From positions 124,001 through 188,000 of the forward strand of contig WYAX01000015.1 in the NCBI GenBank assembly GCA_011525625.1: a DNA stretch of 64,000 nucleotides, in the 5' to 3' direction. Below are positions 1 to 10,400 of this stretch, piece after piece. The position numbers and the translations under genes are program-made. Source of the stretch: Nitrospira defluvii. Its GTDB lineage: Bacteria > Nitrospirota > Nitrospiria > Nitrospirales > Nitrospiraceae. Each line of letters opens with the position of its first letter. Within the stretch, counting starts at the first letter, position 1. The notes under the pieces were generated by a model, which did not search any database, was not told the origin of the DNA, and was given only the letters and a program-made list of their open reading frames with translations.

Positions 1-1
1 G

Positions 2-568
2 CTGGGAATGGATGTGCTGTGCAGCGAGCTGCGGCTGGCTACAGGCGGGTTACTGGGGGGCGGGGCTCCATTTCTAAAAGCGGAAGCAAACGAAGCCGAG
101 TTCTTCGCTAATCTGAGCAGTTCCGCCACCACCTTGACGCAGAGTGCGGTTCCCGGTTTGCAGGATCTGCAGGTAGACGACGGCACTGATTGGCCGAGGG
201 GAAAGCAGGTCGTGTTGTGTTCAGCGACTCGTTGTATGTGGAATCAACTGGCGGTGGACGGCCGGAAGCACACGCTGACGCTCGCCACACCGCCGACGGA
301 ACAGTTCCAGATCCGCAGTGCCGTGTTTCTGCTCAATCGCGTACGTTATTACGTCAAACCCCAAGGAGAGGGAACGCTGCGGCTGATGCGCGAGGTGGAT
401 GGTGGCGTCAGTACGCTGTTGAGCGACGTGCGCCGTTTCCAGCTGCGATATTTCAATAGGCTTGGAAACGTGACGGACGATGCGCGGGAGGTGGTCCGTG
501 TGCAAGTGAGGATAGAGGTCGGAACGCAAGGATTGGTTCTCTCGAGAGATATCGCGATTCGGACGTAA
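2..568 (+). CDS. PilW/GspJ-like minor pseudopilin, 5' truncated by window edge
   Basis: The reading frame is open from the first bases, so the gene almost certainly begins upstream; the ATG at position 8 lies inside the coding sequence. What is visible (about 188 residues) starts in a helix typical of the region just behind a pilin transmembrane segment (LCSELRLATG), followed by a beta-rich globular part ending in VRVQVRIEV, the pattern of PilW/GspJ minor pilins. The hydrophobic prepilin N-terminus is not in the window. It ends 12 bases before a second pilin-like gene and probably shares its transcript. The family call rests on pattern and context only. Confidence 0.6.
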   Translation: MGMDVLCSELRLATGGLLGGGAPFLKAEANEAEFFANLSSSATTLTQSAVPGLQDLQVDDGTDWPRGKQVVLCSATRCMWNQLAVDGRKHTLTLATPPTEQFQIRSAVFLLNRVRYYVKPQGEGTLRLMREVDGGVSTLLSDVRRFQLRYFNRLGNVTDDAREVVRVQVRIEVGTQGLVLSRDIAIRT

Positions 569-580
569 TGAGGAAGAAGG

Positions 581-2077
581 ATGAGAAACATGGACATGAG
601 TAACGCGCAGCGACGTGTCGGCAACCAACGGGATGAGCGTGGTATTGCCTTGTTGACGGTGTTGATGGTGGTGTGTTTGTTGACGCTGTTGGGGATGACC
701 TCCATGCATCTGGCTGGACAGGAGGTTGTCGGGGCCAGTGTGCTGCAGGAGGAGCGTCTCGCCCATCACGCTGCGGAATCTGCGGTTGATGTCGTGATGG
801 GGTGGTTTCACGATCCCTCGCTTGTGCCGCAGGAGATCGGGACGACATGGTTCGCGAAGCGATTCGTCAATGCGCAAGGTGATCCCTCATATTTTGATGC
901 GGAGGGGCGTGCGCAATTCGTGGGAACCGTCGCTCAGCCCGACATGTTCTTTGATGCGGCCAATCCCCAGCACGACCGCTTGCTGAACGATCCTCAAACA
1001 GGGTGGTTCAAGTCTCTCAAGGGGCTGGCCAGGATTCTTAAGTTGCGAGTGTACGGAGCGACGCGACCCGGTTTGCTCTGCACGGTGGAGGTGACGGCAG
1101 GAGCCGGCCAGGCCGCTCGGGTGACGAAGACATCATCCGTGGAATTCGGAGCGTATGCCGTTCCGGCCTTGCATGCCCCCCTGCAGAGCGGTGCGCTGGG
1201 GAGTCAGTTGAGTGAATTGAGTGCCGGAGCTGTGTTTGCTCACTGGGGGGAGATGATCGTTCGTGGTCCGGCTCATTTCCCAAAACCGAGCGAGATGCCG
1301 GTGAAGAGCGCCCTTGCTCCGGTGACGGGGCAGGCTTATGACGAGATGGGGCAACGCACCGACCGTTGGCTTCACATCAAGATCGGGGGGGAGGCTAGGT
1401 TTGCTCAATTGCCTCTCGAAGCGTGGGCTAATGTCCCATTGAACCTCCAGGCCCATCAGGAACCGATCCCCGGCATTCAGGTGGATCAGTGGGAGTATGC
1501 AACATTGAAGCAAATGGCCATGCAGTTTGGTCAGTTGTATGGGATCGATCGGGACGGGCTGTTATATCCGGGCGGTGTGATTCGGCCAGGATTGGGACGT
1601 CCTGCATCGGAGGTGTTTGCCTCAAGGGGGCCGGGGGATCATCGGGGACTCGTTTTTGTAGACACACTCGATGGGATGCCGCCCCGCCTCGATAACTTGG
1701 GCTCAATCGTGCTCGAGCAGGACTATGCGGAAGGTATCTTCATCGTGAACGCCCATGTGTTCTGGAAGGCCGGCCCAGCGGGAAGAGCCGTCCTCGCGCT
1801 GAGTCCACCTCCGGATGGACAACAATCACTTGGGGCTCGAATCCCCGTGCAATTGTCAGGCATCCATCTGCAGGGTGTGTTGTATGCGGCGGGTGACGTG
1901 CGGTATGCGGGACACGTTAAAGTCTATGGCGGAGTAGTGGCGCAGGGCACGACTGCGGACGGAACTAACGGATCGGGCACGCTAGAGGTCTGGTACAACC
2001 ATGATCTTCGCGAGGGGTTCGTGCAGGGACTGCCACTGGTGTTCGTTGCACCTGGCAGTTGGCAGGCCAAGCTGTAG
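581..2077 (+). CDS. PilX-like pilus assembly protein, large form
   Basis: A 498-residue protein with a PilX-type N-terminus: a short basic leader, then ERGIALLTVLMVVCLLTLLG (about residues 22-41) and a helix carrying HHAAESAVD. PilX-family proteins have this RGIALLTVL-type segment instead of a canonical GFTLIE cleavage site. It is much longer than a typical PilX (about 200 residues); the extra C-terminal 300 residues are beta-rich (for example the SGIHLQGVLYAAGDV stretch) and may form a surface domain. The start could be 581 or the in-frame ATG at 590, which has GAAGG at a better distance (576-580). It is a second PilX-like gene beside the one at 6420. Likely role: minor component initiating pilus assembly in the inner membrane and periplasm. 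Confidence 0.65.
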   Translation: MRNMDMSNAQRRVGNQRDERGIALLTVLMVVCLLTLLGMTSMHLAGQEVVGASVLQEERLAHHAAESAVDVVMGWFHDPSLVPQEIGTTWFAKRFVNAQGDPSYFDAEGRAQFVGTVAQPDMFFDAANPQHDRLLNDPQTGWFKSLKGLARILKLRVYGATRPGLLCTVEVTAGAGQAARVTKTSSVEFGAYAVPALHAPLQSGALGSQLSELSAGAVFAHWGEMIVRGPAHFPKPSEMPVKSALAPVTGQAYDEMGQRTDRWLHIKIGGEARFAQLPLEAWANVPLNLQAHQEPIPGIQVDQWEYATLKQMAMQFGQLYGIDRDGLLYPGGVIRPGLGRPASEVFASRGPGDHRGLVFVDTLDGMPPRLDNLGSIVLEQDYAEGIFIVNAHVFWKAGPAGRAVLALSPPPDGQQSLGARIPVQLSGIHLQGVLYAAGDVRYAGHVKVYGGVVAQGTTADGTNGSGTLEVWYNHDLREGFVQGLPLVFVAPGSWQAKL

Positions 2078-2144
2078 CTCTCAGGGGAGTGTACGTTCTT
2101 GTCGTAGAGTTTCAGCCGCAGATCGTGGGAAAGGAACTGATGTC

Positions 2145-3944
2145 ATGATTCGTGCAACTGTATCCGCACTACCGTCAGAGGGAGTAGGTCCATCCGTTTT
2201 ACCTGCACAGGAAACGCACGGCCGTGGCCGTTATAATCAGCTTGTTCAACAGGGGTTTCTTCGGCAGGAGGAATTGGCAATCGCTCTGTCGGAAGCGGCA
2301 CGCAAACGGCTTGATGCCGCCACGTGCCTCATGGATCGATATCGAATCCCTAAGTCGGCCATCGGTGCCGCGTTGGCTGAATTTTATCGTTGTCCCTTTC
2401 TTGACTATGATGAGCAGATAGTCGTCGAGCGTGATCTATTGAAAAATTTGAGCTTCGATTATTTGAGAACGAATCATTGGGTTCCGTTTCGGCGTCACAG
2501 CTCCGGGGTCGACGTGCTGATCGACAACCCTCACGATGCCGACAAGCTCCTCGATATTCGGCGGGCGTTCCCTGGAAAGACTATTTCCTACCGTGTCGGC
2601 CTGAGGGCCGACATTGAGCGTGTCCTCAGTGAGGTGTCCGGGCGAGAGGTCGGTGATCCGATTAATGACATCCTTGGCGAGCTGGTGAGCGAAGCTCAGT
2701 TGGAAGAGCAGCAGAATGCGACCATTGCGGCGATCACGGAAAACGATTCGGCCATTGTTCGCCTCGCGAACCAGATTATTGCGGAGGCGTATCGGCGTGG
2801 CGCCTCCGATATCCATATCGAGCCCTATTCCGATCGGAAGGAAACGGCGGTGCGCTTTCGCGTCGACGGCAGCTGTTTTATCTATATGAAGATTCCAGCT
2901 GCGTATCGTCGTGCGATTGTGTCTCGGGTGAAGATCATGGCCAGTCTGGATATTGCAGAACGGCGAAAGCCTCAGGATGGAAAGATTCGATTCAAGCTGA
3001 GTACGGGACAGGAGATCGAATTACGTGTTGCGACGCTCCCCACCGCGGGGTTTAACGAAGATGTGGTCATTCGACTCTTGAGTGCCAATGGGCCTCGGCG
3101 CCTTGACGATCTTGAATTCAGTGATGAAACGCGTCGGTTGGTCCGCACGTTGGCTGAGAAGCCGTACGGCATTGTGTTGTGCGCAGGACCCACGGGTTCA
3201 GGCAAGACCACGACCTTGCATGCGATTCTGGCATCGATCAATACGGACGAACGAAAGATCTGGACGGCGGAAGACCCGATCGAAATCACGCAGGACGGCT
3301 TACGGCAGGTGCAGGTTCATCCTAAGATCGGCCTGACGTTCGCGACCACCATGAGGGCGTTTCTACGGGCGGATCCGGACGTGATCATGATCGGAGAAAT
3401 GCGAGACAAGGAAACGGCCGATATCGCTATTGAAGCCTCCCTGACGGGACATCTGGTCTTCAGCACCATCCATACGAATAGCGCCGTGGAAACCGTTGTG
3501 CGATTGCTCGATTTGGGGTGCGATCCCTTCAATTTTTCTGATGCCATGCTGGGTGTGCTGGCGATGCGGTTATGCAAGCGTATCTGCCTCAATTGTCGTG
3601 AGGCGTACCAGTCCACTCGTGACGAATATGAGGAGTTAGTTCAGGCATTTGGCCTCGGAGAATGGGAGCGCGTTCACGCTGATGGATCGACGTCGCTCAC
3701 GCTGTACCGGGGGCGCGGGTGTGAGGCGTGCAATCACAGCGGCTATCGCGGACGGGTACCGATTCATGAACTCATGGTGGTTTCTGATCGCATGAAGGCG
3801 CTGATTCAGACCCGAACTCGCACGGGTGAAGTGTTGGCTCTCGCGAAGAGCGAAGGCATGAAGACATTACTCCAAGACGGCATCGAGAAAGTCCTTCAGG
3901 GAATGACGACCTACAAGCAAGTGCGAGCGGTAGCGATCAAATAG
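2145..3944 (+). CDS. Type IV pilus / type II secretion assembly ATPase, PilB/GspE family
   Basis: A 599-residue cytoplasmic hexameric ATPase that powers pilin polymerisation. An N-terminal MshEN-like domain (about residues 28-160) precedes the catalytic domain. Visible motifs are Walker A GPTGSGKTTT (about 348-357), an Asp box around the TAEDPIE stretch, Walker B VIMIGEMRD (about 412), a His box with STIHTN, and the two-CxxC zinc motif of PilB/GspE (CKRICLNC about 480 and CEACNHSGYRG about 526). I chose ATG 2145 because AAGGA lies 9 bases upstream; the frame is open further 5' but that stretch overlaps the previous gene. No PilC or PilT is adjacent, so it cannot be assigned firmly to pilus extension rather than a type II system; the surrounding minor pilins favour the pilus. 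Confidence 0.85.
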   Translation: MIRATVSALPSEGVGPSVLPAQETHGRGRYNQLVQQGFLRQEELAIALSEAARKRLDAATCLMDRYRIPKSAIGAALAEFYRCPFLDYDEQIVVERDLLKNLSFDYLRTNHWVPFRRHSSGVDVLIDNPHDADKLLDIRRAFPGKTISYRVGLRADIERVLSEVSGREVGDPINDILGELVSEAQLEEQQNATIAAITENDSAIVRLANQIIAEAYRRGASDIHIEPYSDRKETAVRFRVDGSCFIYMKIPAAYRRAIVSRVKIMASLDIAERRKPQDGKIRFKLSTGQEIELRVATLPTAGFNEDVVIRLLSANGPRRLDDLEFSDETRRLVRTLAEKPYGIVLCAGPTGSGKTTTLHAILASINTDERKIWTAEDPIEITQDGLRQVQVHPKIGLTFATTMRAFLRADPDVIMIGEMRDKETADIAIEASLTGHLVFSTIHTNSAVETVVRLLDLGCDPFNFSDAMLGVLAMRLCKRICLNCREAYQSTRDEYEELVQAFGLGEWERVHADGSTSLTLYRGRGCEACNHSGYRGRVPIHELMVVSDRMKALIQTRTRTGEVLALAKSEGMKTLLQDGIEKVLQGMTTYKQVRAVAIK

Positions 3945-4260
3945 TGGTGTGCTGTTTTCCCGCAATGTCATGTTGTCATCCGTCAAGAATCATTCCGCTT
4001 CAGCACCTGTTTGAGCCAACCCGGAAAAGCGGTGGTGAGCCTAGGGGTGGCCGGAAATCCCGTGTCTCTATCCTTGCGCGTTGCCCGATGTGCTCACTCC
4101 CATCTAAATTCTGGCTCCTCTCCTGAAGCGCCATCGCACGCCCCTCGACAAAAATTGTCATTTCTTAGATTGTGAAACGCGCGGAATTGTACGCCTGCCT
4201 CAAGGAACGAGACCAATATATCAAAGGTTTGCGATAGGGTTTTGGCGTGGCGTCATCGGC
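3945..4260. other. Intergenic region upstream of the minor-pilin operon
   Basis: About 316 bases between the assembly ATPase and the FimT-like gene. A 60-codon open frame at 3944-4126 overlaps the ATPase stop and has no recognisable protein features, so I treat it as non-coding. The second half (about 4140-4215) is AT-richer than its surroundings and is where a promoter for the downstream operon would be expected, but I see no convincing -35/-10 pair and no terminator hairpin. Confidence 0.4.
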
Positions 4261-4764
4261 ATGGCACTTGCTCATCTGCCTGTCGCTATGTGTAGTCGCC
4301 GCCAACAGTCAGGAACTGCCGCCGCCCGTTCTCAGGTGGGGTTCACCCTCATCGAAGTAATGATCGCAGTCGCGATCGTCGGCATTCTGGCCATGGTGGC
4401 CGTTCCCAACTATATCCAATGGAACGCTCGCTATCAGTTAAAGCAAGGCACAACCGAACTTGCCGGAAGTCTTACCCTGGCCAGAATGGCGGCGATGAAT
4501 CGAAACCTGGCCGTCACGGTGACGCTGGCGCTGGTCTCTGGGAGAGTGAACGTGGATTTCGGGGGGGCGCTTGCTCCAATCCTCCTGCCGCAGGCGATTG
4601 TTGGATTTACTGGCGGTCCGACGGTGCAATTCACCAGGCAAGGGCTGAGCGGGTCCTCAACGAATGTGCCCCTGACCCTGGTCTCTCAGCAAGGGACGGT
4701 CTATTCCCTGGTCATCACACCGGCCGGCAAGGTGAATTGGTGCGCCCGCGCGAGCTGTCCCTAG
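4261..4764 (+). CDS. FimT/GspH-type minor pilin
   Basis: A 167-residue prepilin. The class III signal is explicit: a 26-residue leader ends in QVGFTLIEVMIAVAIVGILA, with glycine before the phenylalanine cleavage point and glutamate at +5, the substrate pattern for PilD. The ATG at 4288 would give a shorter leader. The helix continues LKQGTTELAGSLTLARMAAM, very typical of FimT/GspH, followed by a beta domain and a C-terminal Cys pair (CARASCP). It is the first gene of an almost gapless run into pilV, pilW and pilX, which implies one transcript and a joint minor-pilin tip complex. Confidence 0.85.
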   Translation: MALAHLPVAMCSRRQQSGTAAARSQVGFTLIEVMIAVAIVGILAMVAVPNYIQWNARYQLKQGTTELAGSLTLARMAAMNRNLAVTVTLALVSGRVNVDFGGALAPILLPQAIVGFTGGPTVQFTRQGLSGSSTNVPLTLVSQQGTVYSLVITPAGKVNWCARASCP

Positions 4765-4771
4765 AGGCTGA

Positions 4772-5296
4772 ATGACGAGCATGGGAATTGATAAACGGCA
4801 ATGTGTTTGCGCAGCGCGCCGCCAGGGTGGGTTTACCTTGTTGGAAGCGATGGTAGCGGCAGGCGTGCTTTCAGTCGGCCTGTTGGGTTTAGCGGGATTG
4901 TCGGGAATGGCGCTGGGAAAGAATGTGGATGCCAACGACATGTCGCGAGTGACGAACCTTGCGGCAGATATGGCAGAGCGTATTCAAAATAACCGCCAAC
5001 GCGTCCTGGATTACCATGGCACGGCCACGAATGCGGCCTGTCCACAAAGCGTCAGTACGCAGCGTATGGCATGGGGTGACTGTACGCAATGGTCGGCGTT
5101 GATGGCTAATTCCGGTCTGCAGACCGCTGTTGGCACCGTGACAGCCACTCGCCTCGATCCCGATCCCACGACGAACCCCGTGACGATGAATCGCTTCTTG
5201 GTCACTGTCACTGTGAACTGGCAGACCAGACGGACGGATGTGAGTACTTCTCGCAACAAGACTGCCGCGTTCACCACGATCATTGCGCCTGAATAG
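4772..5296 (+). CDS. pilV: Type IV pilus minor pilin PilV
   Basis: A 174-residue prepilin with cleavage site GGFTLLEAMVAAGVLSVGLL (about residues 19-38) followed by LAADMAERIQNNR, a signature stretch of PilV proteins. It starts 7 bases after the FimT-like gene and ends 2 bases before pilW. PilV, PilW, PilX and FimU/FimT form a tip complex that primes pilus assembly and presents PilY1. The start ATG at 4772 fits; a second ATG at 4781 would shorten the leader by three residues. Confidence 0.85.
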   Translation: MTSMGIDKRQCVCAARRQGGFTLLEAMVAAGVLSVGLLGLAGLSGMALGKNVDANDMSRVTNLAADMAERIQNNRQRVLDYHGTATNAACPQSVSTQRMAWGDCTQWSALMANSGLQTAVGTVTATRLDPDPTTNPVTMNRFLVTVTVNWQTRRTDVSTSRNKTAAFTTIIAPE

Positions 5297-5298
5297 AT

Positions 5299-6420
5299 AT
5301 GGGGTGGAGCACGACCATGCGTCGAGTGACAGAAAATCAACAAGGCTTCACGCTTGTAGAATTGATGGCTGCGGTGTTGATCACCGTGGTGATTGTGGCG
5401 GCGATGATGACCACGGTCGTGACGTCGAATCGCGCTAATGTGGTGAACAGTCAAGTGGCTGACACTCAGCAGAACGTCCGGTTGGCCATTGATCTCCTCA
5501 GTCGAGACATCAAAATTGCGGGATACAACTACAACGCCACCGATCCGTCGAGTACGGCGATCGGCTCCTGTAACGCGACGATCGGGGCCGTGACCAGGCC
5601 GGTCGGGCTTCTCCCGCAGGATCAATCGCCGAATGGTGCGGATAGCGGTCCTGACGGGGTCTCAATGGTGTTGCCGATCATGAATACGACGGGATGGACC
5701 TTAACGGCAGCAGTGGGTGGAACGGCCAATGCGCCGGCCCTGGAAAATTCAATAAGTCTTTCAGCATCTGCCATTGCTGAAATGGTCGCACAGGGCTTAG
5801 CGGTCAATTCGACCATTTCGATCGGGGGCGCACTCTCAAAAACCGTCAAGACCATCAATGCGACGACACTCGAGTTCGGCACAGGGAATTATGTGACCGG
5901 ACAATTTCCCATCGGCACCCCGGTGTATTTGCTGCAATGCGTCCGATACCAAATTATCACGAATACTCCGGCCACGTGCGGCAGCGACGCCCCCTGCCTG
6001 GTTCGAGACAATGTGCCGCTTGTGGACGGCGTCGAGGATATGCAGGTCACCTATGCCTGCGACGGGTGCAACCAAGCCGCGCCGAATCCGCTCTATCCTG
6101 ACGGCGTGATTGATGATCAGGACGGGTCTTCTTCCGGCGGTTTCCCCACGTTCTCGCAAGGAGACTTTGTTTCTAACGGGTCGTGGGCAATTGCACCCCG
6201 GATGCCGGACAAGATCAGGATGGTGCAGGTGAGTCTGGTGGTAAGGCCGACGAAAGCCGACGACGGTTTAGATGAGAAGGGGACCAAAGCCGTCAATACG
6301 GCTGGACCGGTGATCGTCGGTGATCACAATCCATCGGCGGATGCCGGCTACGACGCCCAGACGTATCAACAGCAACGAAGGCGGGTGGTGATCCGCACGA
6401 TCCAGCCGAGGAATTTGTAA
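5299..6420 (+). CDS. pilW: Type IV pilus minor pilin PilW
   Basis: A 373-residue prepilin with QGFTLVELMAAVLITVVIVA (about residues 14-33) and the downstream NVRLAIDLLSRDIKIAGYN-type helix characteristic of PilW. The C-terminal part includes MVQVSLVVRP, the last beta strand typical of this family, and a cysteine-rich loop (CRxxC-like pairs around residues 214-255) that could form disulfides in the periplasm. It overlaps pilX by one base (TAATG), indicating translational coupling. Confidence 0.85.
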   Translation: MGWSTTMRRVTENQQGFTLVELMAAVLITVVIVAAMMTTVVTSNRANVVNSQVADTQQNVRLAIDLLSRDIKIAGYNYNATDPSSTAIGSCNATIGAVTRPVGLLPQDQSPNGADSGPDGVSMVLPIMNTTGWTLTAAVGGTANAPALENSISLSASAIAEMVAQGLAVNSTISIGGALSKTVKTINATTLEFGTGNYVTGQFPIGTPVYLLQCVRYQIITNTPATCGSDAPCLVRDNVPLVDGVEDMQVTYACDGCNQAAPNPLYPDGVIDDQDGSSSGGFPTFSQGDFVSNGSWAIAPRMPDKIRMVQVSLVVRPTKADDGLDEKGTKAVNTAGPVIVGDHNPSADAGYDAQTYQQQRRRVVIRTIQPRNL

Positions 6421-7076
6421 TGAGAGATAGGGGCATGAATCTTCGACAGGGCACAACTGCCGGGCAACGGATACAGGCGAATCCCGCTGTGATCGGGCAG
6501 CAAGGCATCGCGCTGCTGACCGTCATGTTGATGCTGTTGATTTTGTCGATACTCGGCATCGCCTCGATCACTGTGACCAGCATGGAGAATCGGATGGCGG
6601 GATTTTTTCGCACGACCGAGGCGGTGGTGGCGGCAGCGGATTCGTGTGAAGGCCTCGGAGTCAACATCATCCAGCAAACGTTGTCGCCCCCCGGAGTCCT
6701 TCCGGCATCATTCATTGCCCCGACCGGCCCCGTACCTGCAGCCAATGCCACGATCCTCACGCAAGAGATTTACGGCACCTCGCCCCTTCCTTCGCCTGCC
6801 CCGACCGGGACATTGGCCGAAAACTACGCCGATTCTGCGGCTACGGATCCCAACTTTGTCATGACGAATGTTCCTGGCTTTACGGTGAACGGCGACATTG
6901 ATCGTCTCTATGCCCAGACTAAATCGGGACAGAGCCAAAGCAGTGGGGTGATCTCGACGGAACTGGTCTATCGCATTACCTGTACCGCGACAAATGCGGC
7001 GACCGGATCGAGTAGCACGGTGACCTCGGTGTACGGATGTTTGTTCGGCGACACATGTGTAAAAAAGGTCAGCTGA
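6420..7076 (+). CDS. pilX: Type IV pilus minor pilin PilX
   Basis: A 218-residue protein with the PilX N-terminus QGIALLTVMLMLLILSILGI (about residues 28-47), followed by SMENRMAGFFRTTEAVVAAADS. This lacks the canonical GFTLIE site but matches the PilX pattern. A pair of Cys near the C-terminus (YGCLFGDTC) may close a disulfide. The start codon overlaps the pilW stop. It works with PilV/PilW and PilY1 encoded alongside. Confidence 0.85.
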   Translation: MRDRGMNLRQGTTAGQRIQANPAVIGQQGIALLTVMLMLLILSILGIASITVTSMENRMAGFFRTTEAVVAAADSCEGLGVNIIQQTLSPPGVLPASFIAPTGPVPAANATILTQEIYGTSPLPSPAPTGTLAENYADSAATDPNFVMTNVPGFTVNGDIDRLYAQTKSGQSQSSGVISTELVYRITCTATNAATGSSSTVTSVYGCLFGDTCVKKVS

Positions 7077-7084
7077 GAAGAGGT

Positions 7085-7411
7085 ATGGCAATGACTTACA
7101 CGATGTTCCTGGGCGTACTGTCGATCCTGACTCTGGTGCCGATCGGGGCACATTCCGTCTACGCCGAGACGGAGCAAGGCTCGGAGGCGATGCCGCTCTC
7201 GACCGTCGGGTTTCAGTCCGGTGTGATCGACGAGGTCCTGGGATCGACGATTCGTATTGACGGCCGGACGTATGTCTTGAAGGCCGCAGCGGTGGTCGTG
7301 ACTCATGAGGGGGAAGCTTTGGAATTGGAACGGATTATTCCAACGTCGCTCGTGAAGTTTCATCTAAAAGAAGGCCATATCGATAAGATGGTGGTCACGT
7401 TGCCGCAATAG
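7085..7411 (+). CDS. Small exported protein of unknown function in pilus operon
   Basis: About 108 residues with a signal peptide: a short polar start, a hydrophobic stretch MFLGVLSILTLVPIGAHSVY and an Ala-x-Ala-like region before AETEQ. The mature part is small and beta-rich (VIDEVLGSTIRIDGRTYVLK), resembling a small OB- or barrel-like fold, but I do not recognise the family. AGAAGAGG at about 7076-7083 serves either ATG 7085 or, with better spacing, ATG 7091. It sits between pilX and pilY1 with the same orientation, so a periplasmic accessory role in pilus assembly is plausible but inferred only from position. Confidence 0.6.
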   Translation: MAMTYTMFLGVLSILTLVPIGAHSVYAETEQGSEAMPLSTVGFQSGVIDEVLGSTIRIDGRTYVLKAAAVVVTHEGEALELERIIPTSLVKFHLKEGHIDKMVVTLPQ

Positions 7412-7489
7412 CGCATGAAAGGTCTTGTCTCAACTCGTAGCCGGGAATTCGACGGCTGTTGTCCTGCTTGAGATGAGGAGGAAGAACGC

Positions 7490-10400
7490 ATGAATCGCCG
7501 AACGCTTGTCGCTGTGATGTGTGTGGCCGGCAGCCTGGGTGCCGCACTGCTTGGCTTCCGTGATGCCGGAGCCGTCGTCTCCAATGCCGATTACACCGCG
7601 GTGCCACCCTTTGTCTCAAGTGCGACGACGCCCAATATCATCGTGGTTATGGACAACTCGGGCAGCATGAGCAACCGAGCCTGTGAATCATCGTCATGCG
7701 GGACGCTGGCGGACGGGAGTACGTCGACCACAACCACATGGACCAATACCACACGATATTCCGGATACTTCGATTCGCTTCGGTGCTACACCTACAATAC
7801 GACCGATACTCGATTCGAGAGCGGAACCGGCAAAACGGCATTGGCGACGGCTTGTCCGGACGCGGAATGGGATGGCAATTTTCTGAACTGGGCCACCTTG
7901 CGTCGGTTTGATGCGGTGAAGCGAGCGATGATCGGGGGCGATTGTTTCAGCACGAGAGCGACCGACGGAACCTGTCCGACCAGCGGGACACCGGCCCTCA
8001 AGACCGTTCGCGCACAAGCCAGCGGCCTCAGCAACGAACGTGCAGACGTTACCTATGGCGGTGGCACAGGCGCCAATACCTATGTCGGCCGGATTCCATT
8101 GGCCGATCGAACCGGTAGCCCCGCGACGATTTCTATCCATGTATCTGACGCGTATTTCTGTGTTGAGAACGATACGAGTTTCAATAGCAACTGCGGGGAC
8201 TCGTACAGTGTTCGAAAATATCATCTGAAGATTGGATACACGACAGAGCCGACCGGGGTCATTCAGCAGATCGGAAGCAAGGCACGATTTGGATTGGTTG
8301 AGTTTAAGTCCAGCAGCGAAGGTGCGCGTATGCTGGTAGGCGCCGGGTCTCGCCAATCAATCAACTGGTCTGGGAGCGGAGTAGAGACGTTCTCCACGAA
8401 CACGGCCGCCATGGTCGATGCCGTGCAGGAGTCCTATCCCTCCACGTGGACTCCCCTCAGTGAGGCGTTGTATGAAACCGCGCGCTATGTCGCGCAGATC
8501 GAATCCACATTTTCCACAGGCTACGTGTATCCGATTGCGTTTTCCGGTGGCGTGTCAAATGGTGTCAATTTTGCCACAAGCGGTGCCGGGTCGATCGGAA
8601 CGAGCGAAATCACGGCATTGGTCGGGTCTGAAACGTGTCCTGCCGGCTATATCACCAATGCCTGTGGCCGCGACCCGTATTTCTTCGGACAAAACCATAC
8701 TCCGCCCTGGTCTTCGAGTTCTCAAGTTGTGGCTTGCTGTCGGACGTTTGTGATCGTATTCACCGACGGCGAACCGACGCAAGATCAGAATGTCCCGACG
8801 GCTCTGCAAGACTATGCGCATGCCCATCATGGGCAGCATTGCACAGGGAGTGATAGTGCGGCTCCCCCGCGCACCATCGATGACACCTGCAATACACACG
8901 CAGCCACTCCGTATAGTGATCTGTTGGCCGAGCATAAGACGAATTATGCCGATAGCGGGAGCCACTACTTAGACGATGTCGCCTATTGGGCGCATACGAC
9001 CGATCTGCGGCCTTGCAGCGGCACCAGTGACGGTACCATCGCCGGTTTATCGGTAACGGGACATTGCATCGCAGGGACTCAGAGCTTAACGGTGTACTCC
9101 TTCTTTGCGTTCGGCAACATCAATGGTCGCGGGATCTTGGCTCAAGCCGCCCGGTTGGGAGGGTTTGAGGATTCCAACAATGACGGTATCCCACAGACCA
9201 ATGAATGGGACAAAGAGAATAATCTCACAGGAGCGGCCACTCCCGACGGAATCCCTGACGCCTATTTCGAATCCTCTAACGTCGACGATCTTCAGGATAA
9301 GCTGCTTGCCACAATTGCGAGCATTCTCCGACGAAGCGCCTCTGGTTCATCCGTATCGGTGCTGGCCACCGCGTCGACCGGCGAAGGCGCCCTCTATCAA
9401 TCGTATTTCTTTCCCAGCACAATCGAACCTTCGACATTGAGCGATGTCAAATGGACCGGCTATACGCAGGCCTTGTTCATCGATACCTTCGGCAATACGC
9501 GGGAGGACACGAATCAAGATGGTCGCCTCGACTACAAGGTCGACAAGATCATTAAGACCCGTTTTGACGCGGCGTCGAATTCGGTGAAAGTCGACAAGTA
9601 CGTTGATTCCGACGGCGATGGATTGCCGAACGATCAGACTGGCGATAGCGCTGTGACAGCGGCGGATTGCAATCCATGCGGGCTGGCGTTGAGCGATATT
9701 CTCCCGATTTGGGAAGCCGGGAAGCAGTTGGCGTTGAAGGACGCGTCCACTCGGAACATTCTTACCTGGGTCGATGCCGATCATGATGGAGTGGTTGACT
9801 CCGGGGAGCAGATCGCGTTCACGACGGCGAACGAGCCGACGCTTCGCCCCTACCTTCGTGCCGCATCGAGCACGGAGGGGACGAAGATTATTAACTTTGT
9901 GCGTGGGTGCGATGTGGCCACCTGCGCCGAGCAGGCGGCGACCAGAGATCGTCGTCTCCAGGTGCCGGCCGGAAGCGGAACCTTGAAAGTCTGGAAGCTG
10001 GGTGATGTCATCCATTCGACACCGACCGTGGTGGCGGGGCCTCGGGATCGGTACGACGCGATCTATGGGGATCAAAGTTATACGGCGTTCCTTCAGAAGT
10101 GGTACAACCGCAGGCAGGTGGCCTACGTCGGCGGCAACGACGGCATGCTGCATGCGTTCAATGCCGGCTACTACCACCCTGGTGATGACGCAAGCGCATC
10201 TGCGCCTGCCAGTACCATCGAGCACGGCTGGTTTACGACGGCCCCCGCAGATAACTCCAGTGGAGCGGCGCTGGGTGATGAGTTGTGGGGGTTCGTGCCC
10301 TATGAGCTCCTTCCGCAGCTCGAGTTCCTGAGCCGGGCCGACTATCAACATGTCTACTATGTGGACCTGCCTCTCAAGGTGGCCGATGTGCGGATCTTTA

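Noticed and set aside
3944-4126. 60-codon frame after the assembly ATPase
   Set aside because: Overlaps the preceding stop, lacks a ribosome binding site and protein-like composition.
4260-4280. TGGCAC sequence resembling a sigma-54 -24 element before the FimT-like gene
   Set aside because: It lies at and inside the start codon and has no correctly spaced -12 element.
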